The notes beneath the pieces are model-generated. The model did no database searches. It saw nothing but the letters and a program-made list of their open reading frames with translations, and was not told the DNA's origin. 64,000 bases of DNA from positions 135,659,990 to 135,723,989 of the forward strand of contig CP136067.1 of NCBI GenBank assembly GCA_032622095.1, read 5' to 3'. The number at the start of each line of letters is the position of its first letter. Positions within the stretch are counted from its first letter, which is position 1. A program made the translations under genes and the position numbers. This DNA comes from Siphonodentalium dalli (lineage: Eukaryota; Mollusca; Scaphopoda; Gadilida; Siphonodentaliidae). This document shows, in pieces, positions 10,798 through 19,671 of the stretch.

Positions 10798-11640
10798 TAC
10801 TTACCTGTAATTAAACACTTTTGTCCCATGAATGTTGGCTGAGAATAAAGCATCTCATGCTGTATTCATGTACAACAATGTAACATTCAGGTTATAAACA
10901 TAATCTGTTGAGTTGGATATTCGGAGATTTGAGCATGAACACAGTTTATGAACGACATGCTTTCCGGCGAGTTCACAAATTGCGTTCATGCTCGAGTCCC
11001 CGAATATCCAACAAAATATCCTACATTTATCTCCATTGTAATTCAATCCACCAAAACATTTAAAATAAACTGAAGGAAAAATATGTTTTATCAACCTTAC
11101 ATGCTATGAAGTGAGAATTTGTTTTCGCGGTGATCATATCTATGGATACGTTCCATGGTGTTACTCGTAACAGTGCCAGAATAACTTCTTGTTAACCATA
11201 TCATTTGAAAACAACGTTACGGTTGACTCGCGAATCCTGGTAGTGCAGTGACAAATTTTATGCGCATTGCCAAAAACACCATATCTCCATTCAAAATTTG
11301 TCTTCCTAATCAGCGATCGATTCTGGTGAATCATAAACTAAAGTTATCAGCACTCGACCAATCAGGATTCAGAGACAAATATTCAACTTGAATTACAATG
11401 AATTATTAATGTCATAAACTGAAACAAAAATAAGAATTTTGAACTAAACCTAAGCATTTGCTCACCATATGTTGAATAAATCTACTTAGTCTTAGTGTTT
11501 TTTATCTCTTTATTCTATTCTTTGGTGATTCAATACTTGCGGATGAGTAGATTCCTAAGGGAATAGACAAATAATAAGTTCAACAAATGGCCTGATCAAA
11601 ATATTCCCTACAAACGACTCAATTATTATCATCTTTTCAG
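10798..11640. other. Intron 4, right part
   Basis: No gene. Contains an imperfect inverted repeat of about 100 bp (10908-11010: GTTGGATATTCGG ... CCGAATATCCAAC, with GAGCATGAAC / GTTCATGCTC inside). Otherwise unique-looking AT-rich intron. Confidence 0.4.
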
Positions 11641-11772
11641 ATATCATATGCCATCTTCTTGATCCTATACAGTTACGTCTTGATCAGTGTCATGGAACAG
11701 GGATCCATTGCTGTTGTGGAGATAATTCTCATCATCTGGGTGGCTTCCCTGTTTCTGGAAGAAACAAGACAG
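11641..11772 (+). CDS. TRPM2: TRPM2-like exon 5 (S1-S2)
   Basis: 44 codons, phase 0 to 0, acceptor TCTTTTCAG. The donor is GTTTAA, a weak match to consensus. Encodes ISYAIFLILYSYVLI (S1) and VEIILIIWVASLFLEETRQ (S2). The Glu and Gln of EETRQ align with the S2 pair that coordinates the activating Ca2+ ion in TRPM2/4/8 channels (EEMRQ in human TRPM2). Confidence 0.92.
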
Positions 11773-12321
11773 GTTTAAAACAAATTTAATTTTATTAAAG
11801 ATACAGATGGCCTTTGCAATGGGTATTGCTGTTTAAAAAGTAACATCCGTTAAAACTGCCATAAACAGAAATAACGATCATAAATATCACATAAATATCA
11901 TGTTATTGTCAAGATCGTACACCTTGTTAGTAAACAAACTCCATGTTATGATACAGTACAGTGAGTAAAGAGTGTATGATATGCAAAACACCCAAGGCAG
12001 GGGAGACCCCGCTATGAAAACTTTGGTTAAGATTGACACCATATTGTTTATAACATACCGATATAGCGCTGGCTAATCTTAGCCACTCAAGATTTTGGTG
12101 TCGCATGGTCACCGTAATCACTCTCCCAAAAACTTGCCATGGTGTTGAGTGTTTTTATTATCGCACACTCATTACATGCTGTGTATAAACAATGCAAATG
12201 CTCAGTTCACACAAAGTGTGTTTTGTGGGTAATATCGCATTCATACTATCATTAAACTGTACTAATAGTATGTTAATGAGGAAATTCATAATTTGGTAAC
12301 TTTTGTTTCTAAATTATAACA

Positions 12322-12538
12322 TACAGTAATGTCCAAAGTAATTGACCACTTAACCACAGCAGAATTATGGGTAATTTTTCAGGATTTAGTCGGAAATATG
12401 GCTTGTTGCCATTCATCGGAAAGCTCTCGCCGAGAGGTTTCCGATGAATGGCAACAAGCCATATTTCCGACTAAATCCTGAAAAATTACCCATAATTCTG
12501 CTGTGGTTAAGTGGTCAATTACTTTGGGCATTACTGTA
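12322..12538. mobile_element. TA-flanked foldback MITE, full length (217 bp)
   Basis: Near-perfect palindrome from TACAGTAATGTCC to GGGCATTACTGTA. Each arm of about 105 bp carries CAGCAGAATTATGGGTAA, GGATTTAGTCGGAAATATGG and TTGCCATTCATCGGAAAG. The loop is only CTCGCCGAGAG. TA on both sides. Confidence 0.85.
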
Positions 12539-12886
12539 CAACCAAGGCCATCCATGTCTTTAACCCTTCCATGAATGCAACTTACTGAAATTTTCCCGCA
12601 GGGTCCCGCATATAATACATTGGCACAGGTTTTTTATGAATGTCTAGATTGCTTCTCTGCCTGTCATCGGCTTAAAGTATTTAAATATTTAATACCATTA
12701 ATAATAATAAATACCATATCTATTAGGGCTGCAACGATTCAGACCTTCACGAGGCGATGTGAATTTTACTATCATGATGTCATGCGCATCATGATGCAAA
12801 TTTTTATCAACTGACGGCTATGAAAATATATGAACCACTTAATCATTTTCAGTATGTATATTGTCATCAGTGTTCTCTCATTACAG

Positions 12887-13141
12887 GTGTTCGAGACGCG
12901 GAGTATTTCCCTGAAAATAACTATTCTCCAGTATGTGAAAAACTACTGGAACATTCTCGACATTTTCTGCATGTTCATGTTTGTTATAGGGTACGCTATG
13001 CGCACATCGGACATGTTTGAAGTGTACGTTGCTGGACGATTTATTCTCGCAGTCAACCTTATGATGTTCTTTCTGAGACTGCTTAATGTGTTCTATGTTC
13101 ACAAAGAACTCGGGCCAAAACTGTTAATGATTGCTCGCATG
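12887..13141 (+). CDS. TRPM2: TRPM2-like exon 6 (S3, S4, S4-S5 linker)
   Basis: 85 codons, phase 0 to 0, acceptor CATTACAG, donor GTAAGT. Encodes NYWNILDIFCMFMFVIGYAM (S3), AGRFILAVNLMMFFLRLLNV (S4) and KELGPKLLMIARM (S4-S5 linker, compare SKTLGPKIIIVKRM). The Asn and Asp of YWNILD match the S3 Ca2+ ligands of TRPM2, so with exon 5 all four S2-S3 ligands are present. S4 has a single Arg after the RFIL segment, typical of a non-voltage-driven TRPM. Confidence 0.95.
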
Positions 13142-13372
13142 GTAAGTTGAAATATCTACTAGTATGTCAGGATATCAAATTAATGATTCATAACCACTAT
13201 CACTACCAATAAATATTAGCCATGTTTAGATAAAAGAACATCCATCTTCAAACGTCAGTCACTAAAGCAATTTTTTATTCTAAATTGTTGCATGATATTT
13301 CTGCACGAATGCTACAAATTGGGCAGTAGACTGGATGTGCTGAGATACCTCATTGACATTGACTTGAATGTT

Positions 13373-13642
13373 TTAACCCTTTCTATCCTAAATGGACTCT
13401 CCCAGTCAGTTAAAAAGTGTACATCGGAATGGTCTATTATTGATTAGGAGGGATGTTATGGAACTTAAGGTGGTAAAAGCAGACGACAGATAAATAAATG
13501 TGCAGAAGTAGCCCTATTTATTGAGGGAAATGTTCTGATAATAAGTTCAGCAAATGACCGATGGTCGTTTGTTGAACCTATTACCTGAACATTTCCTATG
13601 TGATAACTACTCATCAATGATGCTTTAGTATAGAAGGGTTAA
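13373..13642. mobile_element. TTAA-flanked MITE, CCCTTTCTATCCTAAA family
   Basis: TTAACCCTTTCTATCC at the left and CTTTAGTATAGAAGGGTTAA at the right. An internal hairpin (AATGTTCTGATAATAAGTTC ... GAACCTATTACCTGAACATT) is visible. Other copies: 28618-28898 and 52210-52461. Fragments sit at 30420, 41539 and 44860. Its right end also seeds the tandem arrays at 41021 and 52459. Confidence 0.7.
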
Positions 13643-13900
13643 TGTCTTTCCATTTCCTTATTGCTGCATCTGTTTTTTTTATTAAGAATAATTCTTCCAA
13701 TGCCACCAGTCAAAATTAACTCCATGTGCCTTTTGATTTCAGTTGACAGAATAAAATTCTGTCCAACACTTTGCAGGATATACACAGAAAAATTGGATAG
13801 CAGGCTACAAACATCAATTATTTATGCTTGTGACAAATTTGAAAATCTAATTTATTGACTCTAAATCATTTTGACTCAAGTACATTTGGAACTCTAGTGA

Positions 13901-14170
13901 ATCAGCTGAGCATCACGCTGGCTAATAGCGATAGAAGTTAGAAATTATCAGCTGAGCATCACGCTGGCTAATGGCGATAGAAGTTAGAAGTTATCAGCTG
14001 AGCATCACGCTGGTTAATATCGATAGAAGTTATCAGCTGATCTTCGCGCTGGTTAATAGTGATATAATTTAGAAGTTATCAGCTGAGCATCGCGCTGGTT
14101 AATAGAGATCGATATAAGTTAGGAGTTATCAGCTGAGCATTGCACTGGCTAATAATGATAGAAGTTTTCA
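13901..14170. repeat. Minisatellite, about 47-bp unit, 6 copies
   Basis: The unit TCAGCTGAGCATCACGCTGG + CTAATAGCGATAGAAGTTAG is repeated about six times with drift (GCATCGCGCTGG, GCATTGCACTGG). Lies directly upstream of the duplicated start of exon 7. Confidence 0.75.
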
Positions 14171-14218
14171 GATATAGACCAGCTATCATCAAGATACTAT
14201 ATATTTAAATTATATTAA

Positions 14219-14320
14219 CAATCCTATTTGTATTCCTGACTATGGTTATCTTTTACAGATGACAGATCTGTTTAAAATTATAATGATTTGTTTTACTTTA
14301 TGATGATCCTATTAAAATTT
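14219..14320. repeat. Duplicated acceptor/start of exon 7
   Basis: ATCCTATTTGTATTC (14222) resembles interior exon 7 sequence. TTTTACAGATGACAGATCTG (14251) is a second copy of the acceptor plus first codons. TTTTACTTTATGATGATCCT (14290) repeats codons 5-11. These precede the true acceptor at 14325 and come from local tandem duplication of the exon edge. Confidence 0.75.
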
Positions 14321-14325
14321 TACAG

Positions 14326-14506
14326 ATGAAAGATCTGTTTTACTTTATGATGATCCTGTTTGTATTCATGGCCGCCTACTCCGTGGGATCTCAAGCTATC
14401 CTGAATCATGAGCCACAAAGCTTCACGGCTCATTTCTTCTTCATGGAGCTCTTCAAGAGGGCTTACTACCATATCTATGGAGATCTACAACTCACCAGCT
14501 ACACAG
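14326..14506 (+). CDS. TRPM2: TRPM2-like exon 7 (S5 and pore helix/filter)
   Basis: 60 codons plus one base, acceptor TTTTACAG, donor GTATGT. Encodes MKDLFYFMMILFVFMAAYSV (S5), GSQAILNHEPQ, then the pore helix ELFKRAYYHIYGDLQLTSYT. YGD occupies the place of the FGQ or YGE selectivity-filter triplet of other TRPMs. Both edges of this exon are duplicated in the flanking intron: the acceptor and start just upstream (14219-14320), and the end plus donor six more times downstream (14507-15155). The first donor is taken as real because exon 8 fits its phase. Confidence 0.9.
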
Positions 14507-15155
14507 GTATGTGTAATAGCAAATATCAGTATCTCACTTCATATCTACGGAGATCTACAACTCACCAGCTACACAGGTATGTGTAATAGCAAATATCAGT
14601 ATCTCACTTCATATCTACAGAGATGCAATTCACCAGCTACACAGGTAGGTGTAATAGCAAATATCAGTATCTCACTTCCGTCCCCTATAGAGGGCTGCAT
14701 TATCTCATTATCTCGCTTCCGCCACCAGTATCTCGCTTCATATCTACGGAGATCTACAATTCACCAGCTATACAGGTAGCTAGGTTTAATAGCAAATATC
14801 AGTATCTCGCTTCCGCCCCCTATAGAGGGCTGCCTTACATCGCTTCTGCCCCCAGTATCTCACTTCAAACCCCTATAGAGGGTTTACTACCACATCTACA
14901 GAGATCTACAATTCACCAGCTATACAGGTAGGTGTAATAGCAAATATCAGTATCTCGCTTCCGCCCCCTATAGAGGGCTACATTACCTCATTATCTCACT
15001 TCCGCCACCAGTATCTCGCTTCATATCTACGGAGATCTACAATTTATCAGCTATACAGGTAGGTGTAATAGCAAATATCAGTATCTCGCTTCCGCCCCCT
15101 ATAGAGGTCATACTAACATATCTATGGAGATCTACAACTCAACAGCTATACAGGT
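14507..15155. repeat. Tandem array of exon 7 end plus 5' splice site
   Basis: The last ~35 nt of exon 7 (ATATCTACGGAGATCTACAA ... CACCAGCTACACAG) with the GT donor recur six times. GT dinucleotides fall at 14577, 14645, 14776, 14928, 15059 and 15154, besides the real one at 14507. Spacer units GTAATAGCAAATATCAGTAT and CTTCCGCCCCCTATAGAGGG fill the array. The first two units are about 70 bp, later ones 95-152 bp. Copies retain AG|GTA(G/T)G, so several look like competent donors. Confidence 0.85.
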
Positions 15156-15170
15156 AGCCCCATTTATAAA

Positions 15171-15381
15171 CAGGACTTGAAATAGTTTTTGTCTGTCATT
15201 TGCAGAATGAGGTCCCCATAGGGTGCAATGACGATATCCTGCACAGTAGGTTAGCATCACCAAAGTCACCTTTGGGGACTTCATGCTGCTTAGGCCCCAT
15301 CTTCCAAGCGGGAAAGCATCACTAAATTCACCCTCTGGGGACCTCATTCTGCAAATGACAGACACACTATTTCAAGGTTTG
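15171..15381. mobile_element. hAT-type MITE, 211 bp, TSD TTTATAAA
   Basis: Same family as 10565-10789: termini CAGGACTTGAAATAG and CTATTTCAAGGTTTG, with an exact 8-bp duplication TTTATAAA at 15163-15170 and 15382-15389. Lies between the exon 7 array and exon 8. Confidence 0.8.
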
Positions 15382-15589
15382 TTTATAAATTACACTGGTT
15401 GTAGTGAAGTACAGAGTGATTGCAATTTACAAGTGTAATTAAAGGTTACAGATTGTGCGCTCATTGGATCCCATCATTCACAATACATCAATAAACTGTT
15501 CAATCCAAGCCTGCAAATTAGGGGATATAGAAACTTCCCAGAAGGGGAAAAGTAAATACAACTTAATTTGAGACTATAGAAACTTCCCA

Positions 15590-15680
15590 GAAAATGAGGC
15601 CTGATCTGTGTGGGGTAGCATCACTAAATTCACCCTCTGGTGACCTCGTTCTGCAAATGGCAGACGCACTATTTCACGAC
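15590..15680. mobile_element. hAT-MITE fragment
   Basis: Right half only of the CACCCTCTGG... CAAATGGCAGACGCACTATT family, within intron 7 about 55 bp before exon 8. Confidence 0.55.
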
Positions 15681-15735
15681 TTGTCTGCTAGCATATTATC
15701 ATGGCATGTTATAAATCCCAGTGTCTTTGTTGTAG

Positions 15736-15835
15736 CATCTACTGAGTTTGGCGGCTACGTTGTGATGTACACTCTCGGAGCCTACATGATCATTTGCAAT
15801 ATCCTGCTCTTAAACCTCCTCATCGCAATTTTCAG
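15736..15835 (+). CDS. TRPM2: TRPM2-like exon 8 (S6)
   Basis: 100 nt, phase 1 to 2, acceptor TTGTTGTAG, donor GTAAGT. Encodes STEFGGYVVMYTLGAYMII and CNILLLNLLIAIF. The latter is the highly conserved S6 lower half (TNILLLNLLIAMF in human). Joined directly to exon 7 it leaves only about 10 residues between filter and S6, much shorter than the 40-50 residue loop of vertebrate TRPM2. Either the loop is short here or a phase 1-1 exon was missed. Confidence 0.93.
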
Positions 15836-15888
15836 GTAAGTGCTCCTTGGGTAGTAGGTGCTGTGACAGAAGGCTACAAATTATGAAA

Positions 15889-16060
15889 TTAAAGTTGCAC
15901 AATCCGATTCAATGGTCCCCGTATCATCCGATTCCAACAACAACAGCATTTCTTCAAAAGATGATATCGGTTATCAGAATTAATTAATTAATTAATTTCC
16001 AAAAAATATTGCTAACACTGGGCAAAATGGCCAACAAAATATTCAGTGGAGATTTGGCTA
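15889..16060. mobile_element. Truncated TTAA MITE, CCGATTCGATGG family
   Basis: TTAAAGTTGCACAATCCGAT, then the family body (ATGGTCCCCGTATCATCCGA), with an (AATT)n expansion. The right end is missing. The rest of intron 8 (16061-16780) shows no gene; short open frames at 16222-16633 have no recognisable product. Confidence 0.5.
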
Positions 16061-16780
16061 TTATATTACATATATCTAGTAGCAACCACCAGGTGGTTGT
16101 TTATACCTTAGGCGCAGGTGAATGACGTCATATATTTTTTTCTATATCCATCAGTGATTTTTCAAAGATTGTGGGTATGGATTTTGGAGAAATTGTCAGG
16201 TGACTTCCGGTTAGCAACCGTGTGGAGATTGCAAAAAACATGGAATTGGGAATGAATCATCGCAATAAAAATGATATTAACTACTTCAGAACTTACGAAG
16301 AATTCATGTGTGATTTAGGTCTATTAATATCATTTAGACCAATTTCGTTAGTTAGCTTTATAACGAAAATTGAAGAAGTCATGACGAGAATCCAGACAAG
16401 ATTTTACAATCCACGACACGTACGTCTTGTCAAGTTGGCAGGTCGTCTCCGTCGTGACCATGCACTGCATGATGTTACATAAATTATTCTTAGCCTTATG
16501 TTGCCGAAAAAAGGCAAATTTGAGGCACATCATGTGTGGTTGCTCCACTACGTGTCACGTACAATTCATATTATTTCAATTCAGACTCTTTGTACTATAT
16601 ATAGTAGTCATTCATCTCTGTGTTTGGGAGTAAAAAAAATATAATCCTCCCTCTTGCTCAGATCTGGAAAAAAATTGCCTGAGAAACAATTAATTAATTT
16701 TGGATAAAGTTAGTTACAGCAATGCCCTACATTAATGGCCTACAGTAATGTCCTTCATTACTGTATTATTTATATTTCAG

Positions 16781-16977
16781 CACGACTTACCAGAACATAC
16801 AGGACCAGACTGATGAGTTTTGGAACTTTCAGCGATACAGCCTCATTCTTGACTACTACTCGAAGCCCACCCTCCCTCCTCCGTTCGTTATCATAAACCA
16901 TGTTTATCTCCTTGTGCAATTCATATTGAGTCGGTTTGGGAAATGTATGACATCAGAAAACTACGATGGAGGATTTG
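16781..16977 (+). CDS. TRPM2: TRPM2-like exon 9 (TRP helix)
   Basis: 197 nt, phase 2 to 1, acceptor ATATTTCAG, donor GTGAGT. Encodes TTYQNIQDQTDEFWNFQRY followed by the TRP helix continuation, then PTLPPPFVIINHVYLLVQF. This is the canonical post-S6 TRPM signature (compare TFQQVQEHTDQIWKFQR and APPPFILLSHLQLF). The acceptor lies about 30 nt downstream of a degenerate repeat containing CAGTAATG motifs. Confidence 0.95.
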
Positions 16978-17199
16978 GTGAGTATATATAGTCTAGGTGT
17001 TGCTGGGTGGTATGCGTCACACATCAGTGAAAATTTAATTGGTGCGGCCATCATTTTTTTTATTGAAAAATTAGTCTAGTTTTAGAACTCAGATGGGGTG
17101 GAACCGAGCAGGTGACAAAATCATCGATTGTCGCTATATTTCATATTGTACCATACCAAAAATATTCCCATATTTTCAGTGATTTAAAGAGACCCAAAG

Positions 17200-17415
17200 C
17201 ACAAAACTTGCAAATAGTGTGTCTGTCATTTGCAGAATGAGGTTCCCAGAGGGTGAATTTATCCCGCATCACTATAGCATCTATAAATTCACCCTCTGCG
17301 AATCTCATTCTACTGAGGCCTCATAGGTCTATGGGAGAATTATGATCAGAATGAGGTGAATTAACCCTCTGGGGACCTCATACTTCAGATGACGGACACA
17401 CTATTTCAAGGCTCA
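17200..17415. mobile_element. hAT-type MITE copy, diverged
   Basis: AATAGTGTGTCTGTCATTTG to GGACACACTATTTCAAGGC with AATTCACCCTCTG inside: the family of 10565-10789. A clean target duplication is not visible. Confidence 0.6.
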
Positions 17416-17845
17416 TATTGGGGTAAATATGAAAAATATGAAATATGTTAAAATCTCTATAAAAAAACATCACCACTAAGAGTAACATGGAGATATGGCT
17501 AAACATGTAGTAACTTAAAATATTTTAGTCTGAATATGATTTTCAGAATAATTTTTTATGGACCTTGTTACTGGAGGAAATAACTGAACAAGATAATGCG
17601 ATATGGACTCCATTTTTCTAAAAAAAACATTCAAGCAGAAATGGAGTCAAACCAAATAAGGTGGACGACAATCCACCTCCAATAACAAAACATGATAACA
17701 TATTCAATGCGCATGCGTGAGATCCATGGCGGTCATGTTGTTATTGTTGTCATGAAATTTTCTTAATTATTCGCTCTAATGGATGTATAATGGACTGTTA
17801 AATCGTTCAAATAATGTAAGTTGATCCTGTTATAACCATAGAACC

Positions 17846-19570
17846 ATGTCAGATTTACCTGATAAGGAAGCAGATACTTTGTCGCGAGATATGACAGTTT
17901 CTTTTGACAAGCAAACATTCGGCCGACTGAATGGAAAAGATGTCCTCGTCGCTTTGGAACGAGTAATAAACACTGAAGATATAGCCGCAGTACAATTGAC
18001 CGATGATCAATGTCTCATCACATTTCACACATCTAGAGCAAAGGCACATTTAATGGACAGAGGTTTTAGATTGTTTCGCCAAACGGTACGACCGATAGAT
18101 GTTGAAAATCCATACGAACTTGGTGACAATGTGATTATCTCTTGTCTGTCAAAGTATGGAAATGTTGTACCACTCAGTTTGAGAAGAGCTACGTATGACG
18201 GCTCGTTTGTTGAAAATGGAGTGCGTTATATAGAGATGGAACAGGACTGTATGGAAATTCCCCCAACACTTTGCATCGGAAAATATGTGATCAAAATATA
18301 TTCTCCGAAAACCAAAATATTCTGTAAACATTGCAGTGACCTACATTTGCCGTCGATCGTGTGCGACGAAGCAAAGGAGGCTCGAAATAGATGTGGGCGG
18401 TGCTTCAGTAAATTTCACAAAACATGGAAATGTGATAGTGATGTTGTGTGTAGAGTCTGTCTGAGATCTGGTCACCGTGCATTCGACTCGGAGTGTGAAG
18501 GACGAGCCACTCACCAAAAGAAAGACACACCCGATTGGATGAACAGAAATACCGGTAAGCCACCGATATCACTCAGACCCGACACCACTCAACCGCCACG
18601 TACGACCAATCATCCCATGAATGGTGTGGGCGGAGATAGTGACAGTCAACATTGTGATAGGATACTATCTAATCACCCGCTTGATGGAAATCTTGATCGA
18701 CAGCTTGACCCACGCGTGGAATCAGAATTTTGTCAACAAACACAGGTGCCAGTAGGTGACCTCATTAACTTAACTAATGACGTGGAAATGGAGACAGATA
18801 TTAAGAAAGTGAATGACCCAAAAGACTTCGAACAGAAGACTGGTGATACAGTTGAGAAAATCACCGAAAGGGAAAACGATGCTGAAGCAAGCATCAATGA
18901 CAACAACAAAACAGAGGAAGATGCTACAAAAGATGGTGACGATGAGAAGTGCAGTGCCACAAAAGATGATGAAGATGGAAATGAATATGTCAAAAGTGAT
19001 GATGAAGATGTTGCCAAAGATGAAATTAGTGATGAGCACTGGACTGTGAAGAGTATCATACTTGGTGCAAGTAACTGTAGAGGATTGAAGATAGGCAGAC
19101 AGGATGTGAAAATATATCAATATTCTGGTGCTAAATATGCCGAAATTAAATCCCTTATACAGGAAGTAAAAGCAGATAAGGAAGTGAGCCGCTTTCCAGT
19201 TAAAAAGGTGACAATTCACCTAGGAACGAATGACATCTATGACAACCCAATTGACTGTGAAGAAATTCAATTAAACATCAGTGAGGGTATTCGGGATGTT
19301 GAAGAATTCTTCCCATTCGCCGAGATAAACGTGTGTAGTGTTCCCCCGAGGAAGGGGGCCGGTAGAAAAATGAAGGAACATAATGCTATGGCGCTTAAGA
19401 TAAACAATTATCTGCAGCGGATCGCAAAGCGAAAACAACACATTCACTACACTGACCTACCGATGTTCCGAACCAAGGATGGAAACGCTGTAAATCCATG
19501 TTCAAGGACGAACTGTCTGGACTTCATTTTAATGATGTCGGACGAAAAAGTCTTGTGGAAGTACTCTTAA
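17846..19570 (+). CDS. LINE ORF1: zinc knuckles and SGNH-like domain
   Basis: 574-residue frame starting at an ATG in context GAACCATGTC. Residues ~20-150 look like an RRM-type fold. Three zinc-knuckle-like Cys/His groups follow at ~160-220 (CGRCFSKFHKTWKC is CX2CX4HX4C; CRVCLRSGHRAFDSEC). Then a long acidic, low-complexity linker (~300-395). From ~405 an SGNH/GDSL-esterase-like domain starts: ILGASN (block I), HLGTND (block III, ~460). The expected His block, LHFNDVGRK, is present but in another frame at about 19520-19550. So the last ~20 residues of this frame are out of register because of an indel near 19510. Such domains are known in ORF1 of CR1-type LINEs. Likely an RNA-binding chaperone of the retrotransposition particle. 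Confidence 0.75.
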   Translation: MSDLPDKEADTLSRDMTVSFDKQTFGRLNGKDVLVALERVINTEDIAAVQLTDDQCLITFHTSRAKAHLMDRGFRLFRQTVRPIDVENPYELGDNVIISCLSKYGNVVPLSLRRATYDGSFVENGVRYIEMEQDCMEIPPTLCIGKYVIKIYSPKTKIFCKHCSDLHLPSIVCDEAKEARNRCGRCFSKFHKTWKCDSDVVCRVCLRSGHRAFDSECEGRATHQKKDTPDWMNRNTGKPPISLRPDTTQPPRTTNHPMNGVGGDSDSQHCDRILSNHPLDGNLDRQLDPRVESEFCQQTQVPVGDLINLTNDVEMETDIKKVNDPKDFEQKTGDTVEKITERENDAEASINDNNKTEEDATKDGDDEKCSATKDDEDGNEYVKSDDEDVAKDEISDEHWTVKSIILGASNCRGLKIGRQDVKIYQYSGAKYAEIKSLIQEVKADKEVSRFPVKKVTIHLGTNDIYDNPIDCEEIQLNISEGIRDVEEFFPFAEINVCSVPPRKGAGRKMKEHNAMALKINNYLQRIAKRKQHIHYTDLPMFRTKDGNAVNPCSRTNCLDFILMMSDEKVLWKYS

Positions 19571-19671
19571 TATGCTCTGACTACAAATGTGTATACAAAC
19601 GTGGGAGGCAAAGTATGACACCAACACCCGAGAAACGGAAAAATCAGAAAATAGACTGCTGATATAATGCT

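Noticed and set aside
15452-15551. Possible missing pore-loop exon (open in the needed phase, beginning DCALIGSHH after TTACAG)
   Set aside because: Its only usable donor (AA|GTAAAT) ends in phase 2, which would put exon 8 out of frame. Part of it (ATAGAAACTTCCCAGAA) is a local duplicate.
16222-16633. Open frames between exons 8 and 9
   Set aside because: No TRPM similarity, no matching splice phases, and exons 8 and 9 join perfectly without them.
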